Of a stretch of 64,000 nucleotides of DNA, positions 48,674 through 58,062 are shown piece by piece. Position 1 is the stretch's first letter, and every line of letters begins with the position of its first letter. Both the position numbers and the translations under genes were made by a program. The notes beneath the pieces were generated by a model, which worked only from the letters and a program-made list of their open reading frames with translations, did not search any database and was not told the DNA's origin. The stretch covers positions 124,001 to 188,000 of the forward strand of contig NZ_BAAAZE010000005.1 of assembly GCF_039536745.1 (NCBI RefSeq), read 5' to 3'. Source of the DNA: Actimicrobium antarcticum. GTDB lineage: Bacteria > Pseudomonadota > Gammaproteobacteria > Burkholderiales > Burkholderiaceae_D.

Positions 48674-48693
48674 GTCCGGATTCCTTGAGTTGA

Positions 48694-49470
48694 TTAGCCG
48701 CCGACCATCTGGCGAATTGTCCCGATGGTTTCCTGGAACAGATTCTGCAAGGGAGTAGCGAAGTACGGCAAGGTCAGGGCGATCATCGTTAGCCCGACTG
48801 CCAGCGTGATCGGAAAGCCGATCGCAAACAGGTTCAGTTGCGGCGCGGCGCGCGTCAGGATACCGAGCGCCATATTGGTAATCAGTAGTGCTGCCACGAT
48901 CGGCAGCGATAGCTGCAAGCCGGCACTGAACAGGCGCGCTGCCCACATCACGACCTGCTGGGCCAGCGAGCCGGTCATCGGGCCGACCGTGATCGGCATC
49001 GTGGTGAAGCTCTCGACCAGCGTGGCTAACAGTGCGAGATGGACATTGGCGGCCAGGTATACCAACAGCGTTATCAGCGAGAGAAGCTGGCTGATCGCCG
49101 TCGAGCGGCCCTGAGACTGCGGGTTGAAGAAGGTCGCAAAACCCAGTCCCATGGTCATGCTGGCAATTTCGCCGGCCAGCTCCACCGCCGAAAAAATGAC
49201 GCGCATCGAGAATCCCATCGCGATCCCGATAATCAGTTGCTGTACCAGGATCAGCAAGCCCTGCATCGACATCGGCTCCAGCCCGGTCGGCGTTTGCACG
49301 GCCGGAGCGATGATGGTTGCCAGCAGGATGCCGAGCGCCACCTTGACACGACGCGGTACGGTGACGTTGCCGAAGACGGGCGCGACCGCGATCAATCCGA
49401 GAATGCGCGTTAGTGGCCACAGAAAGCTGGTGATCAGCGCGTTGAGTTCGTTCGATGAGAAGTTGAGCAT
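48694..49470 (-). CDS. fliR: Flagellar export gate protein FliR
   Basis: A 258-residue inner-membrane protein with about six helices, part of the FliPQR gate of the flagellar type III export apparatus. Family marks include WPLTRILGLIAVAPVFG, VALGILLATIIAP and GFATFFNPQSQGRSTAIS. It follows fliQ on the minus strand with a 25-bp gap. Confidence 0.94.
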   Translation of the reverse strand: MLNFSSNELNALITSFLWPLTRILGLIAVAPVFGNVTVPRRVKVALGILLATIIAPAVQTPTGLEPMSMQGLLILVQQLIIGIAMGFSMRVIFSAVELAGEIASMTMGLGFATFFNPQSQGRSTAISQLLSLITLLVYLAANVHLALLATLVESFTTMPITVGPMTGSLAQQVVMWAARLFSAGLQLSLPIVAALLITNMALGILTRAAPQLNLFAIGFPITLAVGLTMIALTLPYFATPLQNLFQETIGTIRQMVGG

Positions 49471-49495
49471 GCAGTCTGGGGAAGGGCGGCTGCCA

Positions 49496-49765
49496 TCAGC
49501 CGATCATCCCCGGAATCCCGGTGAATATCTGGCGCATGTAATCGAGCATGATCGACAGCATCCACGGACCGGCGACGACCAGCGTGACGAAGACCCCGAC
49601 CAGTTTTGGAATGAACGACAGCGTTTGCTCATTGATCTGGGTCGCGGCCTGGAAAATACTGACGATCAGGCCGATGACCAGCGCGACCATGAGTAGCGGA
49701 GCGGCCACCATCAGCATGACTTCCATTGCCTGGCGGCCCATCGACATGACACTTTCGGGGGTCAT
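49496..49765 (-). CDS. fliQ: Flagellar export gate protein FliQ
   Basis: An 89-residue protein with two membrane helices (about 15–40 and 52–75), containing APLLMVALVIGLIVSIFQAATQINEQTLSFIPK, the FliQ hallmark. It assembles with FliP and FliR. It lies nine bases after the fliP stop. Confidence 0.95.
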   Translation of the reverse strand: MTPESVMSMGRQAMEVMLMVAAPLLMVALVIGLIVSIFQAATQINEQTLSFIPKLVGVFVTLVVAGPWMLSIMLDYMRQIFTGIPGMIG

Positions 49766-49774
49766 TGAGCGCTC

Positions 49775-50572
49775 CTAATAAAAGCTCTGGGCCAGCGACC
49801 CGATCAGCAGCTGCCAGCCATCGACCAGCACGAACAGCATCAGCTTGAACGGGAGCGCCACGATCGACGGTGACACCATCATCATCCCCATCGACATCAG
49901 CACGCTGGCGACCACCATGTCGATGATCAGGAACGGGATGAAGATCGCAAAGCTGATCTGGAACGCGGTCTTGAGTTCACTGGTGATGAAGGCCGGGACC
50001 AGTACGCGTAGCGGCACATCATCCGGTCCCTGCAGGGCCGCGTTGTTCGACAATTTGACGTACAAAGCGAGATCGGTTTGCCGGGTCTGCTTCATCATGA
50101 AAACCTTCAGCGGCGCGATACCTTTGTCGATGGCCTGCGACATGTTGATTTTGTTTTCCTGCAGCGGCAGATAGGCATCGGCATAAATTTTATCGAATAC
50201 CGGACCCATCACGAACAGCGTCAAAAACAGTGCCAGTCCGACCATGACCTGGTTCGGCGGCGATGACTGGGTACCGAGTGCTTGTCGTAGCAGCGACAGC
50301 ACGATGATGATGCGAGTAAAACTGGTCATCATCAGCAAGGCCGCCGGCAGAAACGACAGGGCAGTCAGCAGCAGCAGCGTTTGCAGGCTTAGCGTGTAGT
50401 TCTGGCCACCACCGGCTGTCGGCGTACTGGTCAGTGCGGGCAGGCCGGCTTGCTGGGCATAGCCGGACAGCGGCAGGAGCAGTAGCGTCACCAATCCCAG
50501 CAAGGCCAGCAGCACCGGGAGGGGCAAGGCGCTGCCATGCCATGGCAGGCAGCGCGACAACTTAAGGCGCAT
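49775..50572 (-). CDS. fliP: Flagellar export gate protein FliP
   Basis: A 265-residue membrane protein. A cleavable-type signal region (LLGLVTLLLLPLSGYAQQ) is followed by YTLSLQTLLLLTALSFLPAALLMMTSFTRI and PFLIIDMVVASVLMSMGMMM, which are FliP signatures. The ATG at 50572 has AGGA upstream and overlaps the end of fliO by 11 bases. The in-frame ATGs further upstream lie inside fliO and lack support. Confidence 0.95.
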   Translation of the reverse strand: MRLKLSRCLPWHGSALPLPVLLALLGLVTLLLLPLSGYAQQAGLPALTSTPTAGGGQNYTLSLQTLLLLTALSFLPAALLMMTSFTRIIIVLSLLRQALGTQSSPPNQVMVGLALFLTLFVMGPVFDKIYADAYLPLQENKINMSQAIDKGIAPLKVFMMKQTRQTDLALYVKLSNNAALQGPDDVPLRVLVPAFITSELKTAFQISFAIFIPFLIIDMVVASVLMSMGMMMVSPSIVALPFKLMLFVLVDGWQLLIGSLAQSFY

Positions 50573-51203
50573 TGTCCGGTCCTGGTCTGGCGTGGTTGAT
50601 GGGTGCATTGTTGGCGGCAAGGTTTGTGGCGCTGCGTTTCTCGATGGTCTGCTTGAGCCAGTCGGAGAAATTCTTTGCCAGCGGTGCGATGGGTGACAAT
50701 TCGACACCAGCCTGTCTGGGCATCGTCGATAGCGCACTGATGGTGGTGGGCGTGATACCCACCACAATCCACTGGTCGGCAACTTCCACTACCAGGATGC
50801 GCTCGCGGTTGCCCACGCTGATGCCGCCAACGATCTTGAGCGCGCCACCGACAGTCTGTTTGCCTGCGCCCATTTTTTTCATGAACCAGGTGATGCCGAT
50901 CAGCAGACCCAGGACCAGCAGTAAACCGACCATCACTTGGAGCATGCTGCCGGGCGAGGCCGACGGGATGGATGGTGATGCGGGCGTTGATAGTGCAGTC
51001 AGCGGCTTGGACGCGGGTGTTGCCATGGTCGATGCTGGCGGGGTGTCAGTCGGCGTCGTGACTGGTGCCGATGTCGGATCTGCCGCCACTGACGGTGTGA
51101 TGGCAGACTGCGCCTCCGGTGAACCTGGCGGCGCAGTCTGCGCGAAGCTCGCTGGCACTGCCAGCATCAGCAGTGCCGATAACAACCCTGCCGCCGATCT
51201 CAT
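50562..51203 (-). CDS. fliO: Flagellar biosynthesis protein FliO
   Basis: A 213-residue protein with an N-terminal signal sequence, a Pro/Thr/Ser-rich periplasmic stretch (about 25–85) and one membrane helix (MLQVMVGLLLVLGLLIGITWFMKKM). The cytoplasmic domain is typical of FliO (GGISVGNRERILVVEVADQWIVVGITPTTISAL). It assists FliP assembly. It overlaps fliN by four bases (ATGA) and fliP by 11. Confidence 0.92.
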   Translation of the reverse strand: MRSAAGLLSALLMLAVPASFAQTAPPGSPEAQSAITPSVAADPTSAPVTTPTDTPPASTMATPASKPLTALSTPASPSIPSASPGSMLQVMVGLLLVLGLLIGITWFMKKMGAGKQTVGGALKIVGGISVGNRERILVVEVADQWIVVGITPTTISALSTMPRQAGVELSPIAPLAKNFSDWLKQTIEKRSATNLAANNAPINHARPGPDNAP

Positions 51204-51613
51204 CGATTGAGCTTCTTGATGCGCTCGGCCGGAGAAATGATGTCGGTCAGCCGGATCCCGAACTTATCGTTCACGACCACGACTTCGCCTTGCGCGATCA
51301 GGCAGCCATTGACCAGTACATCCATCGGTTCGCCAGCCAATCCGTCCAGTTCGACGACCGATCCCTGCGCCAGTTGCAGCAGGTTCTTGATCGCGATCTT
51401 GGTGCGCCCCAGTTCCACGGTCAGCTGTACCGGAATATCGAGAATGAAGTCGATATCATTGTGGGTCGTCCCCTTGGTGCTGCCGGAAAAATCCTTGAAC
51501 ACGGTGGCGGTGGCGGCCTGCGCCTGCAGTGCTGCTTTTTCGGCCTGCTCCTGCTCGGCAATTGCTGCGCCCCAGTCGTCTTCGGCAGCCTGCTGTTCGT
51601 CGTTGTCAGCCAT
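51200..51613 (-). CDS. fliN: Flagellar motor switch protein FliN
   Basis: A 137-residue C-ring protein. An acidic/Ala-rich N-terminus is followed by the SpoA domain (DFILDIPVQLTVELGRTKIAIKNLLQLAQGSVVELDGLAGEPMDVLVNG). It forms part of the switch and the docking site for FliH. GGGGGAG precedes the ATG at 51613, which lies inside the last codons of fliM. Confidence 0.95.
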   Translation of the reverse strand: MADNDEQQAAEDDWGAAIAEQEQAEKAALQAQAATATVFKDFSGSTKGTTHNDIDFILDIPVQLTVELGRTKIAIKNLLQLAQGSVVELDGLAGEPMDVLVNGCLIAQGEVVVVNDKFGIRLTDIISPAERIKKLNR

Positions 51614-52607
51614 TTTCTCCCCCTTGCGGTACATCGTTTGAACTCTGGGCCAGCAACTTCTCGACCCGTAATGCGTACTGTCCGTTGAGCTTGCCGTATG
51701 AGCATTCCATCACTGGTACGCCGTCGACCTTGGCCAGCACGATATCCGGCACGCTCAATGGAATGATGTCGCCGGCTTTCATGTTCAGGATATCCCCGAA
51801 GTTGCTGCGGGCGACACCAAAATCGGCAACTATCTCGACCTCGGCAGTCTGAATCTGTTGCGTCATCAGCCGAATCCAGCGCTTGTCGATTTCGAGCGTC
51901 TCGCCCTGCAGGCTGCTGGTCAGGATGTCGCGGATCGGTTCGATCGTCGAATACGGAATGCAGAAGTGCATTTCGCCACTGACAGGGCCCAGTTCGATGG
52001 TGAACGTGGTGCAGATCACGACTTCATTGGGGGTGGCGATATTGGCAAACTGGGTATTCATCTCGGAGCGGATGTACTCGAACTCGACCGGATACACCGG
52101 CTCCCACGATTTAGCGTAATTTTCAAACACGATAGCCAGGATGCGCTGGATGATGCGTTGCTCGGTCTGCGTAAAATCGCGACCCTCGACACGGGTATGA
52201 AACCGGCCGTCGCCGCCAAACAGGTTATCGACGATCAGAAATACCAGATTCGGATCGAACACCATCAGCAGGGTGCCGCGCAAGGGCTTCATGTGCACCA
52301 GGTTCAGGTTCGTCGGTACCACCAGATTGCGGATAAATTCGCTGTACTTGGAGACCCGTACCGGACCGATCGATACCTCGGCGCTGCGCCGCAGGAAGTT
52401 GAACAGGCCGATCCGCAACAGTCGGGCAAAGCGTTCGTTGATGATCTCCAGCGTCGGCATCCGCCCGCGCACGATGCGCTCCTGCGTCGCCAGATTGTAG
52501 GGGCGCACACCGGACGTGTCTTCCGGTGCAAGTGCATCCTCCTGATCGCCGTTGACGCCTTTGAGCAGCGCGTCGACTTCTTCTTGCGAGAGGAAATTAT
52601 CAGCCAT
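51606..52607 (-). CDS. fliM: Flagellar motor switch protein FliM
   Basis: A 333-residue C-ring protein. The N-terminal CheY-binding peptide reads DNFLSQEEVDALLKG. The middle CheC-like domain has NFLRRSAEVSIGPVRVSKYSEF and IPYSTIEPIRDILTS, and a SpoA domain is at the C-terminus. CheY-P binding here reverses the motor. It begins six bases after fliL and overlaps fliN by eight. Confidence 0.96.
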   Translation of the reverse strand: MADNFLSQEEVDALLKGVNGDQEDALAPEDTSGVRPYNLATQERIVRGRMPTLEIINERFARLLRIGLFNFLRRSAEVSIGPVRVSKYSEFIRNLVVPTNLNLVHMKPLRGTLLMVFDPNLVFLIVDNLFGGDGRFHTRVEGRDFTQTEQRIIQRILAIVFENYAKSWEPVYPVEFEYIRSEMNTQFANIATPNEVVICTTFTIELGPVSGEMHFCIPYSTIEPIRDILTSSLQGETLEIDKRWIRLMTQQIQTAEVEIVADFGVARSNFGDILNMKAGDIIPLSVPDIVLAKVDGVPVMECSYGKLNGQYALRVEKLLAQSSNDVPQGGENG

Positions 52608-52613
52608 GGCGGA

Positions 52614-53123
52614 TTACTGGATCACGAACGAAGTAAAAAACACGTCATTGACTTCCTGTGGCTTGCCACCGGTCGAGAACGGCATGCTGATCTGGGCGAC
52701 AATTTCCTTTGCGAGCAGTTTCTTGCCCTCTGCGGTATTGATCTCCGACGCTTTTTTAGCGGAAAGCAGCAACAGGACACGGCTGCGTACCTGCGGCATG
52801 TAGACCTTGATTTCTTCGACCTGCTTCGCATCCGCCACTTGCACGGTCATGGCGATTTGCAGGTACTGGTCGCCACCTTCCTGCTGCAGGTTGACGGTGA
52901 ACGGGTCCATCGTGAAAAACACGGGTGCCTTGGCGGCTTCGTGCTTGACCTCTTTGGCGCCGTGCTCGTCCTTTTTACCCATCAGGAAAAATGCCGCTCC
53001 GCCACCCGCAATCAGCAATACGATCACCGCGATGATGATCAACTTCATTTTTGATTTTTTTTTGCCGGTCGGGGCGCCATCGGCCGCTTCCGCCTTTGGT
53101 GCTGATTTAGGTGCTGTTGCCAT
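52614..53123 (-). CDS. fliL: Flagellar basal body-associated protein FliL
   Basis: A 169-residue single-pass inner-membrane protein. A basic N-terminus precedes the helix IIIAVIVLLIAGGGAAFFLM (about 30–49). The periplasmic domain has FTVNLQQEGGDQYLQIAMTVQV and VRSRVLLLLSAKKASEINTAEGKKLLAKEI, which are FliL features. It supports stator function. It leads fliLMNOPQR; the 213-bp gap before it may carry a promoter, though I found no clear boxes. Confidence 0.95.
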   Translation of the reverse strand: MATAPKSAPKAEAADGAPTGKKKSKMKLIIIAVIVLLIAGGGAAFFLMGKKDEHGAKEVKHEAAKAPVFFTMDPFTVNLQQEGGDQYLQIAMTVQVADAKQVEEIKVYMPQVRSRVLLLLSAKKASEINTAEGKKLLAKEIVAQISMPFSTGGKPQEVNDVFFTSFVIQ

Positions 53124-53336
53124 CTCGTGTCCTTGTGACCTGTGCTGCGTTCTCAGTAGCCATTATTGAAAAAAAAAGCGACAGCGGATGCGTGGAGAAG
53201 AGCGCGAAACCCGGCTCAGATCGGCGCATGTGGCGATCTCTTTTTGTCGTCGACATGGTACGCGAGAACGGCATGATTGGCGATGATGGCCTGCACGCAT
53301 TTGTATCCCGCGCTCTGGAAATAGTACTGCAGCGGA

Positions 53337-54524
53337 TCAGGCAAAAGTATCGACGATGCCATTGCCGCTGCTGCTGATGCGACGCGTTGGCAGGCTGGCC
53401 GATGTGTCGCTGCCTGACGCACCGGCGCCATTACGGCGTGATCCCGAGTCATTGCGCTGCGATCCGCGCGCCTGCTCCGGGTTACCGGAGCTGACGCTGG
53501 CCTGGCCGAGCGAAATGCCGGCATCACCGAGCATTTCCCGTAATTTGGGCAGCGCCGCTTCAAGCGCCTGCCGGACTTCCGGCTGGGCCGAAAAAAAGCT
53601 CGCGTCGGCCTGGCCATTCGAGACGTTGAGCACCACCTGCAGCGGTCCCAGGTCGGGCGGATTCAGGGTCAGTGACGCAGATTGCTCGGCACCCGCCACC
53701 ATCCAGACCATGCGTTGTCCGAGGGTTTGATCCCAGCCGTTGCCGCCGACGGGTGGCTGCAGTGCATTACCGGGATGGGGCGTACCCGGGGCGACTGCCA
53801 TGGCGACCATGTTTTGCTGTGCCTGCGGCAGAATGCTGCCGGCTGCGGGCAGGTCGGCCAATAGTGTGAGCGTCGGTGCCGGCACCAGTTTTGCATCGCC
53901 CTGTTCGGTCCCGGATTTTTGTAACGCGGCACCGAATTCGCCAGTCCCTTTGGCGACGAGGTCCTTGATAGCGGTGTCGTTCAACGCCACTTCCGGTGTG
54001 GCTCTGAGGTCGGTGCGGCTGGCGATGTCGCGCGGGCCGGTTGTCGGCGCAGCGGGTGCGATGTCCGGTTTGCGCACATCGGTTGGTCCGGCGTTGGCTA
54101 CCATCGCCATGATCGCCGCCGAGGCATTCAGGGCCGCCTCGGTACTACTGATGGCGATCGTGGCAACGCCATCGACAGTCTTGTCAGCAGGCGTGCTCTT
54201 GTCCTTGGTTTCGACGGTGCTGGCGGTCGTGCCGGTGCCGGACTTCGTGTCATCAATCGGCGCTAGAGTGGCCGACGCAGCCGCGTCGCTGCGCTGGTCC
54301 GCTTCTTTCGGCGCAGGCGATGTTTTGGCGGCGGCCTGCTTCGGCGGCTCGGCTGCCTTTGCCGGTGGTTTTGCGGCACTACTTTGTGCGGTGTGCTGGT
54401 TCATCTGGCGCGACAGCATTTGCGTGAACTGCTGGTCTGCACCGTTATTACTGTCGGGTGAGCGTGCCTTGGCAGGTGTAGTGCCAAGTGGGCTGAGCGC
54501 ATTCGGGATCGACGTGTTTTGCAT
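53337..54524 (-). CDS. fliK: Flagellar hook-length control protein FliK
   Basis: A 395-residue protein. The N-terminal two-thirds is Ala/Pro/Thr/Lys-rich and poorly ordered, as in molecular rulers. The C-terminal conserved domain (about 270–355) includes WDQTLGQRMVWMVAGAEQSASLTLNPPDLGPLQVVLNVSNGQADASF. It measures the hook and switches export specificity. It lies 20 bases after fliJ. The low-complexity part makes antisense frames look open. Confidence 0.92.
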   Translation of the reverse strand: MQNTSIPNALSPLGTTPAKARSPDSNNGADQQFTQMLSRQMNQHTAQSSAAKPPAKAAEPPKQAAAKTSPAPKEADQRSDAAASATLAPIDDTKSGTGTTASTVETKDKSTPADKTVDGVATIAISSTEAALNASAAIMAMVANAGPTDVRKPDIAPAAPTTGPRDIASRTDLRATPEVALNDTAIKDLVAKGTGEFGAALQKSGTEQGDAKLVPAPTLTLLADLPAAGSILPQAQQNMVAMAVAPGTPHPGNALQPPVGGNGWDQTLGQRMVWMVAGAEQSASLTLNPPDLGPLQVVLNVSNGQADASFFSAQPEVRQALEAALPKLREMLGDAGISLGQASVSSGNPEQARGSQRNDSGSRRNGAGASGSDTSASLPTRRISSSGNGIVDTFA

Positions 54525-54544
54525 GCTGGTTCCTGGTTTATCCG

Positions 54545-54985
54545 CTAGCGTTTGTAGAGTATGGCGCGGGCGGCATGTTCATCCATGGCTTTCTGATCGC
54601 GCTTTGCTTCTTTTGCTTGTTCGGCTTTCAAGGCCCGGCTGGCCAGCGTGCCGTAGGACATGCGCTTGCGTTCGTTTTCCTGCCATGCACTGCGGGCTTC
54701 TTCGATGCGTCGTTTGGCATCGAGAAGTACCAGTTCCTGACTGGCGATTGCACCATCGAGTTTGTCGATGAACAGCTGGAAGTTGCGATAGCCGGACGGG
54801 CTTAGTCCCACCGACAGGCTGTGCTGGAATCGCGTCGCGTAGTCGTCGCGGTATTGCATCAGCAGCGTCAGTTTTTGCTGCACTTCCTCGCAGGCACGGA
54901 TCGCCAGGCCAAGGCGTTTGGCCGCCTCGTCGGTGTCCTTGACGGCGAGTTCTATCAGTGTGTCGATTGCAGAGGAAATGGCCAT
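54545..54985 (-). CDS. fliJ: Flagellar FliJ protein
   Basis: A 146-residue protein predicted to be almost fully coiled coil (EEVQQKLTLLMQYRDDYATRFQ, KRRIEEARSAWQENERKRMSYGTLASRA). FliJ sits in the centre of the FliI ATPase ring and couples it to the export gate. It lies 29 bases after fliI. Confidence 0.92.
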   Translation of the reverse strand: MAISSAIDTLIELAVKDTDEAAKRLGLAIRACEEVQQKLTLLMQYRDDYATRFQHSLSVGLSPSGYRNFQLFIDKLDGAIASQELVLLDAKRRIEEARSAWQENERKRMSYGTLASRALKAEQAKEAKRDQKAMDEHAARAILYKR

Positions 54986-55014
54986 GGTTAATTATCGGTG
55001 AGCGTGCAGTCGAT

Positions 55015-56421
55015 TCATCCGCCGAACAGGCCGGAAAGTTGGGTCATGCTTTCGGTTATGCTGGCGCGTTCATGGATGCCCTGCTGCAAAAAATCTTCGA
55101 TGCGGGTGTTGAGGACGATCGCTTCGTCCAGCACCGGGTCCGAGCCTGCGCTGTAGGCGCCGACGCTGATCAGGTCACGGTTGCGCTGATAGCGCGAGTA
55201 CAGTTGCTTGAGGCGGCGCGTGAGTTTCTGATGTTCGGGCGTGGTGATGCTGTGCATCGCCCGGCTGATCGATTGTTCGATATCGATGGCCGGATAGTGG
55301 CCGGCTTCCGCCAGTTGCCGGTTCAGCACGATGTGGCCATCCAGGATGGCGCGCGCGGCATCGGCGATCGGATCCTGCTGATCGTCGCCCTCGGTCAGTA
55401 CGGTATAAAACGCGGTAATCGAGCCGCCACCTTCGCGGCCATTGCCGGCCCGTTCGACCAGCGCCGGCAGTTTGGCGAACACCGATGGCGGATAGCCTTT
55501 GGTGGCTGGCGGTTCGCCGATGGCCAGAGCGATTTCCCGCTGGGCCATTGCATAGCGCGTCAGCGAGTCCATGATCATCAGCACATGCTTGCCCTGATCC
55601 CGAAAATGCTCGGCAATCGCCGTGGTGTAGGCCGCACCCTGCAAGCGCATCAGTGGCGGCGTATCGGCTGGCGCGGCGACCACGACGGAGCGTGCCAGTC
55701 CCTCCGGACCCAGGATCTGCTCGATGAATTCCTTGACCTCGCGGCCCCGTTCGCCGATCAGGCCGACCACGATCACGTCGGCCGTAGTGTAGCGCGCCAT
55801 CATGCCGAGCAAGACGCTTTTACCCACGCCCGACCCGGCAAACAACCCCATGCGCTGGCCACGGCCCACGGTGAGCATGCTGTTGATCGCGCGCACCCCG
55901 ACATCGAGGATATCGACGATCGGTGCGCGCGTCAGCGGATTGGCGGCGCGCACGTTCAGTGGGGCAGCGTGGCTGGCATCGAGTGGTCCGAGGTTGTCGA
56001 GCGGGCGACCAGCACCATCGAGAACCCGGCCCAGCAGCTCGTCGCCGACCGGCAAATGGCGGCCCCGGTCGCTCGGGCGGCGGCGCGGATGGTTGAGCGA
56101 GCCCGGGCGCGGCAACGACTGCACGACCTCGACCGGAAATACCCGCGTGCCCGGCACCACCCCTTCGACATCGCTTTGCGGCATGAGGAACAGGCGGTCA
56201 TCTTCAAAGCCAACTACCTCGGCTTCGATGCGCGCGCCGTTGGGCAAGGGCACCGTGCAGGCGCTGCCGACGGCGAGGCGCAGACCGACCGCTTCCATGA
56301 CCAGGCCGGCGACGCGCGTGACGCGTCCCGAGACCTGCATCGGTTCGGCAATCTGAACCAGTTCGCCGCAGTCGCGCAGATACGCTTGCCAGCGCTGGCA
56401 CCGTGTCTGCGCTGTGTTCAT
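55015..56421 (-). CDS. fliI: Flagellum-specific ATPase FliI
   Basis: A 468-residue F1-beta-like ATPase. Walker A is GLFAGSGVGKSVLLGMMAR, Walker B is HVLMIMDSLTRYAMAQREIALAIGEPP, and the GYPPSVFAKLPALVERAGN segment is family-specific. It energises unfolding and entry of export substrates. The start overlaps the fliH stop by four bases. Confidence 0.96.
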   Translation of the reverse strand: MNTAQTRCQRWQAYLRDCGELVQIAEPMQVSGRVTRVAGLVMEAVGLRLAVGSACTVPLPNGARIEAEVVGFEDDRLFLMPQSDVEGVVPGTRVFPVEVVQSLPRPGSLNHPRRRPSDRGRHLPVGDELLGRVLDGAGRPLDNLGPLDASHAAPLNVRAANPLTRAPIVDILDVGVRAINSMLTVGRGQRMGLFAGSGVGKSVLLGMMARYTTADVIVVGLIGERGREVKEFIEQILGPEGLARSVVVAAPADTPPLMRLQGAAYTTAIAEHFRDQGKHVLMIMDSLTRYAMAQREIALAIGEPPATKGYPPSVFAKLPALVERAGNGREGGGSITAFYTVLTEGDDQQDPIADAARAILDGHIVLNRQLAEAGHYPAIDIEQSISRAMHSITTPEHQKLTRRLKQLYSRYQRNRDLISVGAYSAGSDPVLDEAIVLNTRIEDFLQQGIHERASITESMTQLSGLFGG

Positions 56422-57074
56422 TCGGTGAGCCAGCCTTCGGTGTGACCGAGCGCTTCGGCCATGCGTTGCCAGCGTGTTTCCATGGTGGCGTCGATCTGGT
56501 TGGTGGCGGTCTCGATACGGCAGCCGCCGCGCTGCAGGTGTGGGTCCTCGGTGACGCGCCAGCCGGCTTTGTCGAGTTCGTCGTGCATCTGTTCTTTGAC
56601 CAGCAGGGCATCGGCCGGATGCAGCAACAGGATCGCCGGCTGCTGTAATGTCGGCAAATACCGGATCGCCTCGGCGACGATCGGCAGTACCAGGGACGGT
56701 TGTACCACCAGGCCGGTTTTCATCATCGTTCTGGCCAGGTCGAGCGCCAGTTGCAACACATCGGTCGCAATCAGTTCATCGGCACGGGCGGCTTCGCTGC
56801 CAAGTGCCACGGCAATCTGTCGCAGGTGATCCATTTCGGCGCTGCCTTCGGCACGTCCTTGTTGCAGGCCTTCTGCGCGTCCTTCGGCCAAGCCATCGGC
56901 ATAGCCTTTCGCATGTGCTGCTTCGCGGATGGCGGCCTGTTCTTCGATGGTGACACGGGGAATCGGCGGCGGCGCTGCTGGTGGTTTTGCGCTGGGACGG
57001 TTGTCACCAAACGAATCCATTTCCCAGCGCTGGTAAGCGGATTGCCGCTCCTTCGGGATGATGGCGTCAGACAT
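56418..57074 (-). CDS. fliH: Flagellar assembly protein FliH
   Basis: A 218-residue regulator of FliI. A Pro-rich segment is followed by the Ala/Glu/Gly helix typical of FliH (AKGYADGLAEGRAEGLQQGRAEG, GxxxG repeats). The C-terminal domain resembles the F1 delta subunit (ADELIATDVLQLALDLARTMM). It overlaps both fliG (eight bases) and fliI (four bases). Confidence 0.93.
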   Translation of the reverse strand: MSDAIIPKERQSAYQRWEMDSFGDNRPSAKPPAAPPPIPRVTIEEQAAIREAAHAKGYADGLAEGRAEGLQQGRAEGSAEMDHLRQIAVALGSEAARADELIATDVLQLALDLARTMMKTGLVVQPSLVLPIVAEAIRYLPTLQQPAILLLHPADALLVKEQMHDELDKAGWRVTEDPHLQRGGCRIETATNQIDATMETRWQRMAEALGHTEGWLTE

Positions 57075-58062
57075 ACGCGTCGTCGCCTTTCGCCCCTAGC
57101 TGGATCTGGCCTTCATCGGAGAGGCGCCGTACCACCTGCAGGATTTCTTTTTGCTGGGCTTCGACTTCCGATAGACGCACCGGCCCTTTTGATTCGAGGT
57201 CTTCACGCATCATTTCGGCGGCGCGGCTGGACATGTTCTTGAAGATTTTTTCACGCAGGTCCACGTTGGCGCCTTTGAGCGCAACGATGAGCGACTCGGA
57301 CTGTACTTCACGCAGGATGACCTGAATGCCACGGTCGTCGATGTCCATGATGTTATCGAAGACGAACATCTCGTCCATGATCTTTTGCGCCATGTCGCTG
57401 TCGTAGTTCTTCAGATTAGCGATCACCGATTGTTCGTTTTCGCCGGACAGGAAGTTGAGGATCTCGGCGGCTGCGCGGATGCCGCCCATCGGCTTTTTCT
57501 TCAGGCTTTCATTGCCGGTCAACAGCTTGGTCAGGACTTCGTTCAATTCTCTCAGCGCGGCTGGTTGCACACCGTCGAGAGTGGCAATGCGCAGCACCAC
57601 GTCATTGCGCAGGCGTTCTGTAAAGTGGTCGAGCACTTCACAGGCGTGATAGCGCTCGAGGTGCACCAGGATGGTGGCGATGATTTGCGGATGCTCGTTG
57701 CGAATCAGTTCGGCGACCGATTGCGAGTCCATCCATTTCAGACCTTCGATTCCGCTCGCGTCGCGTGCACCGAGAATGCGGTTGAGCAGCGAGGAGGCCT
57801 TGTCGTCACCCAGTGCCTTGGTTAGCACGGTGCGAATGTATTCATCCGAATCGAGTCCGAGTGACGAGCTTGATTCGGTCTCTGACCGAAAACTTTTCAG
57901 GACCGCATCGAGGTCGTCATTGCTGACCGCTTTCATGCTCGACATCGCTGCACCGAGTTTTTGCACTTCGCGCGGGCTGAGGAATTTCATCACCTCAGCG
58001 GCTTCATCTTCGCCCAGTGCGAGCATCAGGATCGCGCCTTTTTGTACACCGTCGTCACTCAT
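57067..58062 (-). CDS. fliG: Flagellar motor switch protein FliG
   Basis: A 331-residue switch and torque protein. The N-terminal domain contacts FliF (GAILMLALGEDEAAEVMKFLSPREVQKLG). The middle armadillo-type segment has EHPQIIATILVHLERYHACEVLDHF. The C-terminal domain has the charged torque helix (LIVALKGANVDLREKIFKNMSSRAAEMMREDLE). It overlaps fliF by eight bases and fliH by eight. Confidence 0.96.
   Translation of the reverse strand: MSDDGVQKGAILMLALGEDEAAEVMKFLSPREVQKLGAAMSSMKAVSNDDLDAVLKSFRSETESSSSLGLDSDEYIRTVLTKALGDDKASSLLNRILGARDASGIEGLKWMDSQSVAELIRNEHPQIIATILVHLERYHACEVLDHFTERLRNDVVLRIATLDGVQPAALRELNEVLTKLLTGNESLKKKPMGGIRAAAEILNFLSGENEQSVIANLKNYDSDMAQKIMDEMFVFDNIMDIDDRGIQVILREVQSESLIVALKGANVDLREKIFKNMSSRAAEMMREDLESKGPVRLSEVEAQQKEILQVVRRLSDEGQIQLGAKGDDAYV

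Noticed and set aside
48674..49420. N-terminal extension of the small exported protein into fliR
   Set aside because: The extension overlaps fliR out of frame. The ATG at 48673 has a ribosome site and starts a clear signal peptide.
54958..56445. 495-codon plus-strand frame opposite fliI
   Set aside because: Antisense shadow of FliI, which has all its ATPase motifs.
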